Origin: Comamonas flocculans
Lineage (GTDB): Bacteria > Pseudomonadota > Gammaproteobacteria > Burkholderiales > Burkholderiaceae_C
NCBI RefSeq assembly: GCF_007954405.1
Contig: NZ_CP042344.1
Coordinates: 1,984,001-2,048,000, forward strand
DNA length: 64,000 bases
Reading direction: 5' to 3'
The position numbers and the translations under genes are program-made. The notes under the pieces were generated by a model. It worked only from the letters and a program-made list of their open reading frames with translations, was not told the DNA's origin and searched no databases. This document shows positions 33,228 to 41,683 of this stretch, one piece after another. Within the stretch, counting starts at the first letter, position 1; every line of letters starts with the position of its first letter.

Positions 33228-35312
33228 ATGAAAAAAATCCTGATTGCCAACCGCGGCGAGATCGCCCGCCGGGTGATCGCGACGGCCCGGCAGATGGGCA
33301 TCGCCACCGTCGCGGTGCATTCCGACGCCGACGCCCATGCGCCGCACGTGCGCGAGGCCACGCAGGCCTTCGCGCTGGGCGGCAATACCTCCGCCGAGAG
33401 CTATCTGCGCGTGGACAAGCTGCTGGCGGCGGCGCGTGCCACCGGCGCCGATGCGATCCACCCCGGCTACGGCTTCCTGAGCGAAGACGCGGCCTTTGCC
33501 CAGGCCGTGCAGGACGCCGGCCTGGTCTGGATAGGCCCGCCCCCGGCGGCCATCCGTGCGCTGGGCGACAAGGGCGCGGCCAAGCGCCTGGCCGTCCGGC
33601 AGGGCGTGCCGGTGCTGCCGGGCTATGCGGGTGAAGACCAGTCGGTAGCACGCTTCACCGCCGAGGCGCACAAGATCGGCTACCCGCTGATGGTCAAGGC
33701 CGTGGCGGGTGGCGGCGGGCGCGGCATGCGCCTGGTGATGCAGGCGGGCGATCTGCCTGCCGCGCTGCAGGGCGCCCGCTCCGAGGCGCTGGCGGGCTTT
33801 GGCAATGGCGAGCTCTTGATCGAGCGCGCGGTGCTGCAGCCGCGCCACGTGGAGGTGCAGGTGTTTGCCGACGCGCTGGGCAACGCGGTGCATCTGGGCG
33901 AGCGCGACTGCTCGGTGCAGCGGCGCCACCAGAAGATCATCGAAGAGGCTCCCTCGCCCGCCGTCTCGCCCGAACTGCGCGCGCGCATGGGCGCCTGCGC
34001 CGTGGCTCTGGCGCAGGGCGCGGGCTACGTCGGCGCGGGCACGGTGGAGTTTTTGCTGGAAGGCGAGGATTTCTACCTGATGGAGATGAACACCCGCCTG
34101 CAGGTCGAGCACCCGGTGACCGAGGCGATCACCGGCCTGGATCTGGTGGCGTGGCAGATCCGCGTGGCGCGCGGCGAGGCGCTGCCGCTCACCCAGGAGC
34201 AGGTGCAGCTCACCGGCCACGCCATCGAGGTGCGCCTGTGCGCCGAGGACGAGAACTACACCCCGCACGCCGGGCGCATTGCGCACTTTGCCGAGCCGCC
34301 GGGCGCGAGCCACTTCGCGCGCGCCGGCCTGCGCTTTGACCATGCGATGAGCGCGGGCGGCGAAGTCACGCCGTACTACGACGCGATGCTGGGCAAGCTC
34401 ATCGTGCATGCCGACACGCGCGAGGCGGCGATCAACCAGCTCATCGCCGCGCTGGCGCAGACCGAGGTGCTGGGCCTGCCGACCAACCGCGGCTTTCTGA
34501 TGGAATGCCTGGGCGATGCGCGCTTTCAGGCGGGCAAGGCGCTGATCTCCTTCCTTGATGAACACGGTGACGCACTGCGTGCGGCGCTCCTTGAAAAAGA
34601 GCTGGTTGCGCATGACAGGTATGCGTTTGCGGCCTATTTGACCGTGAATGTGGCGGGCCTGCCCTGTGCCTTTGCCGCTCCCCGGCGGCTGCGCCACCGC
34701 GAGCACGTCCGCACCGTGGCGGTGCGTGCCGTGGCCGGTGGCTGGCTGGTCGATGCGGTGCCAACGGACGGTGGGAGCGGCTTCAGCCGCGAAGAAGAAC
34801 GCGAAGACAAGCCTTCGCGGCTGAAGCCGCTCCCACGGGAAGGGGCGCCCGCGGGGGGCGAGTCTTCGCCGCGCCACATCGCCGTGCAGGCGCTGCCCGA
34901 CGGCAGCTTGCGCTGCACGCAGGACGGTTGGGCCGAGCGCGTGCGCGCCGTCCCCGTGGCGGGTGGCGAGGGCGGCCAGCGCTGGCATGCGCAGGCGGGC
35001 GGCGTCGATTGGTGGTTCGAGGACGAGAGCTACCTGCCGGCGGCCAGCGCCAGCCAGGCGCAGGCGGCCACCGAACTGAAGGCCCCCTTCAACGGCCGCG
35101 TGGTGCGCATCGTCGCGCAACCGGGGCAGGCGCTGGCGCAGGGCGAGGCGGCCGTGGTCATCGAGTCGATGAAGCTGGAGCACAGCCTGGCCCCGCGCGC
35201 CGCCGCCACCGTGGCCGAGGTGCTGGTCGAGGTCGGCCAGCAGGTCAGCCCCGGGCAGGTGCTGCTGCGCTTTGTGCCGCCCCAGCCGCAGGAGAAACCC
35301 GCATGCGCATGA
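33228..35312 (+). CDS. atuF: Biotin carboxylase / biotin carrier (alpha) subunit of the acyl-CoA carboxylase, AtuF/LiuD-like
   Basis: A 694-residue alpha subunit that carboxylates its own biotin with ATP and bicarbonate. The biotin carboxylase part (residues 1-~450) has 'KILIANRGEIARRVI', 'KAVAGGGGRGMRLV', 'RDCSVQRRHQKIIEEAPSP' and 'EMNTRLQVEHPVTE'. The C-terminal carrier domain ends with the biotinyl Lys in 'VVIESMKLEHSLAP' (Ser for the usual Ala of AMKM). Partner is probably the carboxyltransferase at 30023. Residues ~515-536 come from a perfect 23-bp inverted repeat inserted in frame between catalytic and carrier parts. ATG 33228 begins the family N-terminus. Confidence 0.87.
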   Translation: MKKILIANRGEIARRVIATARQMGIATVAVHSDADAHAPHVREATQAFALGGNTSAESYLRVDKLLAAARATGADAIHPGYGFLSEDAAFAQAVQDAGLVWIGPPPAAIRALGDKGAAKRLAVRQGVPVLPGYAGEDQSVARFTAEAHKIGYPLMVKAVAGGGGRGMRLVMQAGDLPAALQGARSEALAGFGNGELLIERAVLQPRHVEVQVFADALGNAVHLGERDCSVQRRHQKIIEEAPSPAVSPELRARMGACAVALAQGAGYVGAGTVEFLLEGEDFYLMEMNTRLQVEHPVTEAITGLDLVAWQIRVARGEALPLTQEQVQLTGHAIEVRLCAEDENYTPHAGRIAHFAEPPGASHFARAGLRFDHAMSAGGEVTPYYDAMLGKLIVHADTREAAINQLIAALAQTEVLGLPTNRGFLMECLGDARFQAGKALISFLDEHGDALRAALLEKELVAHDRYAFAAYLTVNVAGLPCAFAAPRRLRHREHVRTVAVRAVAGGWLVDAVPTDGGSGFSREEEREDKPSRLKPLPREGAPAGGESSPRHIAVQALPDGSLRCTQDGWAERVRAVPVAGGEGGQRWHAQAGGVDWWFEDESYLPAASASQAQAATELKAPFNGRVVRIVAQPGQALAQGEAAVVIESMKLEHSLAPRAAATVAEVLVEVGQQVSPGQVLLRFVPPQPQEKPACA
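34771..34836 (+). repeat. Paired REP-like inverted repeat inside the biotin carboxylase gene
   Basis: 'gtgggagcggcttcagccgc' plus gaa (34771-34793) and its exact reverse complement (34814-34836) flank a 20-bp spacer: a perfect 23-bp inverted repeat. The unit resembles GTGGGAGCGGNTTNNCCCGCGAA-type extragenic palindromes of pseudomonads (recalled). It is translated in frame as a hydrophilic linker ('GSGFSREEEREDKPSRLKPL'). Confidence 0.88.
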
Positions 35313-36463
35313 GCACCGAAGAATTGCAGGAGGCGCGCACGCAGCTCGTCGATACCGTTGCGCGCTTCGCCAGGACGGAGATCGCGCCGCACGTGACCGA
35401 ATGGGATGCGGCGGGTGAATTCCCGCGCGCCCTGTACACCCGCGCGGCCGATCTGGGCCTGCTTGGCCTGGGCTACCCCGAGGCGCTGGGCGGCACGCCC
35501 GCGCCCTGCGGGTTGCGCATGCCGGTGTGGCGCGCGCTGTGCCGTTACGGCGCCTCGGGCGGGGTGCAGGCCAGCCTGTTCTCGCACAACATCGCGCTGC
35601 CGCTGATCGTCGCCCTGGGCACGGATGCCCTCCAGCGCGAGGTGATCCCGCCGGTGCTCGCGGGCGAGCGGATCGCGGCGCTCGCCATCACCGAGCCGGG
35701 CGGCGGCTCGGACGTGGCGCAGCTCAAGACCACGGCGCGGCGCGAGGGCGACGAGTACGTGATCGACGGCGAAAAGATCTTCATCACCTCCGGCATGCGC
35801 GCCGACTGGTTCACCTTGGCCGTCCGGACGGATGTGGCCAACAAGGGCGCGGGCGGCATCAGCCTCATCGTGGTGCCGGGGGACAGCAGCGGTCTTTCGC
35901 GCACGCGCCTGGACAAGATGGGCTGGCTCAGTTCCGACACCGCGCACCTGCGCTTTGACGGCGTGCGCGTCTCCGCGCGTTACCTGCTGGGCGCCGAGGG
36001 CGCGGGCTTCAAGGCCATCATGGGCAACTTCAACGGCGAGCGCCTGGGCCTGGCGGCGGGCGCGGTCGGCTTTGCCGAGGCCTGCCTCGATGAGGCCCTC
36101 TCCTGGGCACGCCAGCGCAGCACCTTCGGCCAACCGCTGACCCAGCACCAGGTGATCCGCCACAAGCTGGTGGACATGCGCCAGCGCATCTGCGCCACCA
36201 GCGCCTGGCTGGACGCCGTGGCCGCGCGCTTCGATGCGGGCGACACCGGGGCGGACTGGGTGGCCGAGGTCTGCACGCTCAAGAACCAGGCCACGCAGAC
36301 CATGCAGTTCTGCGCCGACGCGGGCGTGCAGATTCTGGGCGGCATGGGCTACATGCGCGGCACGGTGTGCGAGCGCATCTACCGCGAGGTCAAGGTGGTG
36401 ACCATAGGTGGCGGCACCGAGGAAATCATGAAGGAGCTCGCTGCGCGGCAGTGGGGGTTTTGA
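35303..36463 (+). CDS. Second acyl-CoA dehydrogenase of the atu-type operon
   Basis: A 386-residue FAD dehydrogenase distinct from the one at 31821. Motifs: 'AALAITEPGGGSDVAQLKTT', 'GEKIFITSGMRADWFTLAV', 'RQRSTFGQPLTQHQVIRHKL' and 'QILGGMGYMRGTVCERIYRE'; the C-terminus reads 'VTIGGGTEEIMKELAARQWG', without the YEGT glutamate. The first ATG (35303) has GGAG 8 bp upstream; ATG 35309 would give an ATGA overlap with the preceding stop and is also possible. Two dehydrogenases in one operon suggest two oxidation steps or substrates. Confidence 0.87.
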   Translation: MRMSTEELQEARTQLVDTVARFARTEIAPHVTEWDAAGEFPRALYTRAADLGLLGLGYPEALGGTPAPCGLRMPVWRALCRYGASGGVQASLFSHNIALPLIVALGTDALQREVIPPVLAGERIAALAITEPGGGSDVAQLKTTARREGDEYVIDGEKIFITSGMRADWFTLAVRTDVANKGAGGISLIVVPGDSSGLSRTRLDKMGWLSSDTAHLRFDGVRVSARYLLGAEGAGFKAIMGNFNGERLGLAAGAVGFAEACLDEALSWARQRSTFGQPLTQHQVIRHKLVDMRQRICATSAWLDAVAARFDAGDTGADWVAEVCTLKNQATQTMQFCADAGVQILGGMGYMRGTVCERIYREVKVVTIGGGTEEIMKELAARQWGF

Positions 36464-36471
36464 CGGTTTTG

Positions 36472-36577
36472 CTCCTTCCCCCTCTGGGGGAAGGTGGGGA
36501 TGGGGGCTTGCGGCGTACCGCATTGCAGTGGCGCAGGTAGCCCCCACCCCAACCCTCCCCCAAAGGGGGAGGGAGTC
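36472..36577 (+). repeat. Dispersed GC-rich palindromic repeat, copy G (inverted orientation)
   Basis: Arms 'ccttccccctctgggggaag' and 'ccctcccccaaagggggagg', with ~58 bp between them; closely similar to copy E in arms but different in the centre. It fills the gap between the second dehydrogenase and the enoyl-CoA hydratase gene. Confidence 0.85.
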
Positions 36578-36602
36578 GGTCACTGAACCAAGGAAGATGC
36601 AC

Positions 36603-37367
36603 ATGACAGAACTGCTGACCCGCCAGGAAGACGGCATCCTCTGGCTCACCATCGCCCGCGAAGAGCGCCGCAACGCCATGAGCGCGGCGGTGATCGCGGG
36701 CCTCACCGAACAGCTCGCACGCGCCAACGGCGACCGCAGTCTGCGCGCCATCGTGCTCACCGGCGCGGGCGAGAAGGCCTTTTGCGCGGGCGCCGACCTG
36801 GCAACGGGCAAGAGCTTCCAGTTCGACTATTCCGAACCGCAGCAGGGCTTTGCCACGCTGCTGCGCACCGCGCACGCCACGCACCTGCCCTTGATCGCGC
36901 GCGTCAACGGTGCCTGCATGGCGGGTGGCATGGGGCTGCTGGCGATGTGCGACCTGGCCATTGCCGCGCCGCATGCGCGCTTTGGCCTGCCCGAGGTCAA
37001 GGTGGGCGTGTTCCCGGCGCAGGTGCTCTCCGTGCTGCAGGGCCTCATCGGGCGGCGCGCGCTGGCGGACTTGTGCATCACCGGCGAGGCCATCGGCGCG
37101 CGGCAGGCGCTGGCCATCGGCCTGGTCAACGAGGTGGCCGAAGACCTGGATGCGGCGGTGGAAAAACTGCTCGCGCGCATCGTGGACAAATCCCCCGCCG
37201 CCATCCGCCGCGGGCTCTACCTGATGAAGCACCTGGAGGCGCTGCCCTTCGAGCAGTCGATCGCCTTCACCGAAAGCCAGATCGGCCTGTTCGCCTTGAC
37301 CGAGGACGCGCGCGAGGGCCAGGCGGCCTTTCGCGAAAAACGCGCACCGCTATGGAGTGGACGATGA
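36603..37367 (+). CDS. atuE: Enoyl-CoA hydratase family protein, AtuE-like
   Basis: A 254-residue crotonase-fold protein. Oxyanion-hole segments 'KAFCAGADLATGKSFQF' and 'VNGACMAGGMGLLAMCDLAI' are clear, and 'FGLPEVKVGVFPAQVLSVLQ' carries the Glu seen in hydratases. In the atu pathway AtuE hydrates isohexenylglutaconyl-CoA, the product of geranyl-CoA carboxylase, which fits a position beside carboxylase genes. The ATG at 36603 has AAGGA 8 bp upstream and is preferred over 36597. Its stop overlaps the AtuA start (ATGA). Confidence 0.84.
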   Translation: MTELLTRQEDGILWLTIAREERRNAMSAAVIAGLTEQLARANGDRSLRAIVLTGAGEKAFCAGADLATGKSFQFDYSEPQQGFATLLRTAHATHLPLIARVNGACMAGGMGLLAMCDLAIAAPHARFGLPEVKVGVFPAQVLSVLQGLIGRRALADLCITGEAIGARQALAIGLVNEVAEDLDAAVEKLLARIVDKSPAAIRRGLYLMKHLEALPFEQSIAFTESQIGLFALTEDAREGQAAFREKRAPLWSGR

Positions 37368-39247
37368 ACGAGAGCAAAGTGGTCCGCATTGGCGGCGCCA
37401 GCGGTTTCTGGGGCGATTCCAGCGTGGGCGCGCCCCAGCTCGTGGCCAGCGGCCAGGTGGACTACCTCGCCTTTGACTACCTGGCGGAACTCACCATGTC
37501 CATCCTCGCCGCCGCGCGCATGAAAAAACCCGAGCTGGGCTACGCCACCGACTTCGTCACCGTGGCGATGCGCGCGGTCTTGAAGGACGTGGTGGCGCGC
37601 GGCATCCGCGTGGTCAGCAACGCCGGCGGCGTGAACCCCGAAGGCTGCGCCCAGGCGCTGCGCGAGCTGGCCGCCGAGCTGGGCGTGCAGGTCAGCGTCG
37701 CCGTCGTCACCGGCGACGACGTGATGCCGCTGCTGCCCGAGCTGCGCGCCAGCGACCCGCCCGTCGCCGAGCTGCAAAGCGGCGCGCCGCTGCCCGCGCG
37801 CGTCGTCACCGCCAACGCCTATCTGGGCGCGCTGCCGATCAAGGCGGCGCTCGATGCCGGAGCGCAGATCGTCGTCACCGGCCGCTGCGTGGATTCGGCC
37901 GTCACGCTGGGCATATTGATGCATGAATTCGGCTGGCAGGCGCATGAGCTCGACCGCCTGGCGGGCGGGAGCCTGGCGGGCCACATCATCGAATGCGGCT
38001 GCCAGGGCACGGGCGGGCTGCATACCGACTGGGAGCGGGTGCCCGACTGGGCGCACATCGGCTACCCCATCGTGGAGTGCGCCCGGGACGGCAGCTTCAC
38101 CGTCACCAAGCCCGCAGGCACGGGCGGGCTGGTTGCGCCGCAGGTGGTGGCCGAGCAGATGCTCTACGAGATCCACGACCCCGCGGCCTACCTGCTGCCC
38201 GACGTGGTTTGCGACTTCACGCAGGTGCGCATGGCGCAGACCGGGCCCGAGCGCGTGCACGTGAGCGGCGCGCGCGGCCTGCCCGCGCCCGCCAGCTACA
38301 AGGTCTGCGCCACCTACATGGACGGCTACAAGACCTCGGCGCAACTGACCATCGTCGGCATGGACGCGGTGGCCAAGGCGCGGCGCACCGGCGAGGCCAT
38401 CTTCACCCGCGTGGGCGAGCTGCTCGCGGCCCAGGGCCTGGCGCCGTTCTCCGCCACGCACATCGAGGTGCTGGGGGCCGAAAGCGGCTGGGGGCCGCTG
38501 GCAAACCCGGCGGTGCAGCACACGCGCGAGGCGGTGCTGCGCATCAGCGCGCGCCACGCGGACAAGGCCGCGCTGCAACTGCTGGCGCGCGAGGTGGCGC
38601 CCGCGGGCACCTCATGGGCGCCGGGCACCACCGGGGCGGGCGGGCGCGCGGCCGTCTCGCCGCTGATACGGCAGTACGCGTTCTTGCTCGAAAAGGGGCG
38701 GGTGGCGGCGCGGGTGGTGCTTGATGGAACGGAAGTGGCGCTGCCAGCCCCTCACCCCTCCCTCTCTCCAGAGGGGCGAGGGCGATCAACCCCGCCAGTA
38801 TTTCCCCCTCTCCCTCTGGGAGAGGGCAGGGGTAAGGGCCAGGTGTCAAATTGCCCCCAAACGCTTGCTGAGCAAGCACCACAAGCTATCAATACAGAAG
38901 AAACCGGCACCATCGAAGTCCCGCTGATCCGCCTCGCCTGGGCGCGCTCGGGCGACAAGGGCGACACCTCCAACATCGGCGTGATCGCGCGCCGGCCCGA
39001 ATGGCTGCCCCTGCTGCGCGAGCAACTCACCACGGAGGCCGTCAAGGCGCATCTGGCCCATGCCGTCAAGGGCACGGTCACGCGCTTTGAGGTGCCCGGC
39101 ATTGCCGCCTTCAACTTCGTCTGCACGCAGGCGCTGGGCGGGGGCGGCATGGCCAGCTTGAACAACGACGCGCTCGGCAAGGGCATGGCGCAGATGCTGC
39201 TGGCGATGCCGCTGCGCGTGCCGGCGCACTGGGGAGTCAAAGCATGA
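37364..39247 (+). CDS. atuA: AtuA-family protein (DUF1446) with repeat-derived linker
   Basis: A 627-residue protein with the AtuA domain first ('VRIGGASGFWGDSSVGAP', 'VVSNAGGVNPEGCAQALREL', 'VVTGRCVDSAVTLGILMHEF', 'ECGCQGTGGLHTDWERV') and a small C-terminal domain ('IRLAWARSGDKGDTSNIGV' to 'ALGGGGMASLNNDALGKGMA'). AtuA is required for growth on citronellol in Pseudomonas, but its reaction is unsettled; it marks this operon as atu-type. Between the domains (residues ~461-510) two different dispersed repeats run through the gene in frame, giving 'PHPSLSPEGRGRS' and 'FPPLPLGEGRGKG'. ATG 37364 overlaps the previous stop. Confidence 0.87.
   Translation: MNESKVVRIGGASGFWGDSSVGAPQLVASGQVDYLAFDYLAELTMSILAAARMKKPELGYATDFVTVAMRAVLKDVVARGIRVVSNAGGVNPEGCAQALRELAAELGVQVSVAVVTGDDVMPLLPELRASDPPVAELQSGAPLPARVVTANAYLGALPIKAALDAGAQIVVTGRCVDSAVTLGILMHEFGWQAHELDRLAGGSLAGHIIECGCQGTGGLHTDWERVPDWAHIGYPIVECARDGSFTVTKPAGTGGLVAPQVVAEQMLYEIHDPAAYLLPDVVCDFTQVRMAQTGPERVHVSGARGLPAPASYKVCATYMDGYKTSAQLTIVGMDAVAKARRTGEAIFTRVGELLAAQGLAPFSATHIEVLGAESGWGPLANPAVQHTREAVLRISARHADKAALQLLAREVAPAGTSWAPGTTGAGGRAAVSPLIRQYAFLLEKGRVAARVVLDGTEVALPAPHPSLSPEGRGRSTPPVFPPLPLGEGRGKGQVSNCPQTLAEQAPQAINTEETGTIEVPLIRLAWARSGDKGDTSNIGVIARRPEWLPLLREQLTTEAVKAHLAHAVKGTVTRFEVPGIAAFNFVCTQALGGGGMASLNNDALGKGMAQMLLAMPLRVPAHWGVKA
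38746..38842 (+). repeat. Variant GC-rich palindromic repeat, copy H, inside atuA
   Basis: Arms 'cctctctccagaggggcgag' and 'ccctctccctctgggagagg' occur with the arm order of the other copies apparently exchanged. The ~97 bp contain no stop in the atuA frame and encode a Pro/Gly/Arg-rich linker. It is followed directly by a short-repeat copy. Confidence 0.75.
38843..38895 (+). repeat. Short 'cgcttgctggtcaagcg' repeat copy inside atuA
   Basis: 'caaacgcttgctgagcaagc' followed by accacaagctatcaatac aligns with the copies at 30822 and 58478; here the palindrome GCTTGCTGAGCAAGC is perfect around GA. It is read in frame as part of the AtuA interdomain linker, directly after copy H. Confidence 0.8.
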
Positions 39248-40071
39248 AGGTCCGGTTCGACTATTCCGGTTGCCATGTGATGGTCTTTGGCGGCACCACC
39301 GGCATCAATCTGGGCATAGCGCAGGCCTTTGCGGCGGCGGGCGCGCGCGTGACCGTGGCCAGCCGCAAGCAGGTCAACGTGAATGCCGCGATGACGGCGC
39401 TGGGCGGGCTGGCCTTCGGCGTGGTCTGCGACGTGCGCAACGAAGCCTGCGTGCGCGCGGCGCTGGCGGCGGCAGTGGCGCGCCACGGGCCGATCAACGT
39501 GCTGGTCTCGGGCGCGGCGGGCAACTTCCTGGCGCAGGCCAGCGAGATGTCCGCCAACGCTTTCAAGGTGGTGGTGGACATCGACCTGATCGGCAGTTTC
39601 CACGTCGCGCACCATGCCTATCCGCATCTGCACAAGCCCGGCGCCAGCGTCATCTTCATCAGTGCGCCGCAGGCGGTGGTACCCATGCCCGGGCAGTCGC
39701 ACGTGGGTGCGGCCAAGGCCGGCGTGGACCAGTTCGCGCGCGTGCTGGCGCTGGAATGGGGCGCGGCGGGCGTGCGCGTGAACGTGATAACGCCCGGGCC
39801 CATCGAAGGCACCGAAGGCATGAAGCGCCTCGCGCCCCAGGGCGAGGAGGGCGACGCGCTGGTGCGCGCCCTGGTGCCGCTGGGGCGCATGGGCACGCCG
39901 CAGGACATTGCCAACCTGGCGATGTTCCTCGGCTCCGACGCGGCCAGCTACCTGTCGGGCGCCGTCATCGCCTGCGACGGCGGGGCGCAGAACATGCTCA
40001 CGCCCATGATCCGCGCCGCCGCGCAGCAAGAGCCACCCTCTTCACCCTCAGACAAGGAGACACCGCCGTGA
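39244..40071 (+). CDS. Second SDR of the operon, 2,4-dienoyl-CoA reductase-like
   Basis: A 275-residue SDR. Cofactor site 'VFGGTTGINLGIAQAFAAAG' and 'VLVSGAAGNFLAQASEMSAN' are present. The active-site tyrosine is not at the classical place: the sequence reads 'PGQSHVGAAKAGVDQFARVL', keeping Lys but lacking Tyr four positions before it. This pattern, with the AGNF segment, is typical of dienoyl-CoA reductases, so it probably saturates a dienoyl- or enoyl-CoA intermediate. It overlaps atuA (ATGA) and the ligase gene (GTGA). Confidence 0.82.
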   Translation: MKVRFDYSGCHVMVFGGTTGINLGIAQAFAAAGARVTVASRKQVNVNAAMTALGGLAFGVVCDVRNEACVRAALAAAVARHGPINVLVSGAAGNFLAQASEMSANAFKVVVDIDLIGSFHVAHHAYPHLHKPGASVIFISAPQAVVPMPGQSHVGAAKAGVDQFARVLALEWGAAGVRVNVITPGPIEGTEGMKRLAPQGEEGDALVRALVPLGRMGTPQDIANLAMFLGSDAASYLSGAVIACDGGAQNMLTPMIRAAAQQEPPSSPSDKETPP

Positions 40072-41666
40072 TAGCCATGACCCCATCCGCAGAGCTGCGC
40101 CGCATCCGCCGCGTGGCGCTGGGCGACCTGATCCACCGCAGCGCGCTCAAATTCCCCCGCCGCACCGCCGTGGTGGACGGCGACGTCCGCATGGACTACG
40201 CCGAACTCGACGCGCGCAGCTCGCGCTTTGCCCATGCGCTGCTCGAACGCCTGGGCAGCGGCCACCAGATCGGCATGCTCTGCGCCAACTCGGCCGACAT
40301 GGTGGTGGCCTACAACGGCATCCACAAGTCGGGCAACGTCTGGGTGCCGGTCAACACCCGGCTGGACCCGGCCGCGATCGACTACATCCTGCGCCACGCC
40401 GAAGTGTCCGCCGTGGTGGTGGACGAAGCCCTGCACGCCGCCCCCGGCATGGCCGAGCTGCTCGCGCGCCTGGCGGTGCCGCTGTTCATCACCATGGCCG
40501 CGGGCACGGAGACGGCCGTCGCCAACGCCTGCACGCTGGCGCAGGCGCAGCACGGGCAAAGCGATGCGCTGCCCGAGCTGGACATGGCCAGCGAGCAGCC
40601 TGCGCTCATCATGTACACCAGCGGCACCACCGGCCACCCCAAGGGCGCGGTGCACAGCCACGCCTCGGTGGCAGCGGCGCTGATGGGCAACATGGCCGGT
40701 TTCGGCATCACCGAGCAGGACGTGTTCTCGGCCCTGCTGCCGCTGTACCACTGCGCCCAGCACACCCTGGTGGCCACGGCGCACATGGCGGGCGCCTGCG
40801 CGGTGCTGCTGCGCGGCTTCGTGCCCGACGAGGTGCGCGCCAGCATCACCGCCGAGAAGTACACCCTCTTCACCGGCCTGCCCATGATGTACGGCGCGCT
40901 GCTGGCGGACCCGGCGTTTCGCGCGCCCTCGCTGCGCCTGGCGATCTACGCCATGGCGCCCATCCCCGACGCGCTGATCCAGGTGATCGCCGAACGCATG
41001 ACGCCCAACGTGCAACTGGCCACCGGGCAGACCGAGATGTACCCCGGCACCATGACCTTCAAGCCCATGGAGCACCCCGGGCTGGGCGGCAACTTCTGGG
41101 GCTTTTCCCTGCCGCACAACGAGACCGCGGTGATGGACGACGAAGGCCGCCTGCTGGGCGAAGGCCAGCCGGGCGAGATCGTGCACCGCGGCGCCAACGC
41201 CATGCTGGGCTACTTCAAGGACCCCGAGGCCAGCGCCGCCGCGCAGCGCTTCGGCTGGCACCACACGGGCGACCTGGGCATGTGGGGGCCGGGCGGGCAG
41301 CTGATGTTCCTGGACCGCAAGAAGGACATGATCAAGACCGGCGGCGAGAACGTCGCCAGCGTCAAGGTCGAGGCCGTGCTGCTGGGCCACCCCGGCGTGG
41401 CCGGCTGCGGCGTCATCGGCCTGCCGCACCCGCGCTGGAGCGAGGCGGTCTGCGCCTTCGTGGTGAAGAAGCCCGGCGCCGAGCTGGACGAGCAGGCGCT
41501 GGCCGCCCACTGCCGCGCGCACCTGGGCGGCTTCGAGGTGCCCAAGCTGATCCACTTCGTCGACGCGCTGCCTGCCACTTCGACGGGCAAGGTGCAAAAG
41601 CACCTGTTGCGCAAGCAGTTCGAGAGGCTGGCGCAGGAGGCATGGACCAAAGAGGAGGGGGCGTGA
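40068..41666 (+). CDS. atuH: Acyl-CoA synthetase, AMP-forming, AtuH-like
   Basis: A 532-residue adenylate-forming ligase that activates a carboxylic acid with ATP and CoA. Motifs: P-loop 'MYTSGTTGHPKGAVHSHAS', 'YAMAPIPDALIQVIAER', 'TGQTEMYPGTM', 'HHTGDLGMW', 'DRKKDMIKTGGENV' and the catalytic Lys in 'TSTGKVQKHLLRKQF'. GTG 40068 follows AAGGAGA by 7 bp and overlaps the previous stop; ATG 40077 is the alternative. As last gene of the operon it would feed acids into the pathway, as AtuH is thought to do. Confidence 0.87.
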   Translation: MIAMTPSAELRRIRRVALGDLIHRSALKFPRRTAVVDGDVRMDYAELDARSSRFAHALLERLGSGHQIGMLCANSADMVVAYNGIHKSGNVWVPVNTRLDPAAIDYILRHAEVSAVVVDEALHAAPGMAELLARLAVPLFITMAAGTETAVANACTLAQAQHGQSDALPELDMASEQPALIMYTSGTTGHPKGAVHSHASVAAALMGNMAGFGITEQDVFSALLPLYHCAQHTLVATAHMAGACAVLLRGFVPDEVRASITAEKYTLFTGLPMMYGALLADPAFRAPSLRLAIYAMAPIPDALIQVIAERMTPNVQLATGQTEMYPGTMTFKPMEHPGLGGNFWGFSLPHNETAVMDDEGRLLGEGQPGEIVHRGANAMLGYFKDPEASAAAQRFGWHHTGDLGMWGPGGQLMFLDRKKDMIKTGGENVASVKVEAVLLGHPGVAGCGVIGLPHPRWSEAVCAFVVKKPGAELDEQALAAHCRAHLGGFEVPKLIHFVDALPATSTGKVQKHLLRKQFERLAQEAWTKEEGA

Positions 41667-41683
41667 ACTGAACCGCGATCGAT

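Noticed and set aside
20635..36577. GC-rich palindromic repeats as rho-independent terminators
   Set aside because: Stems are strong, but no U-run follows any arm in either direction, and several copies lie inside operons whose downstream genes need read-through.
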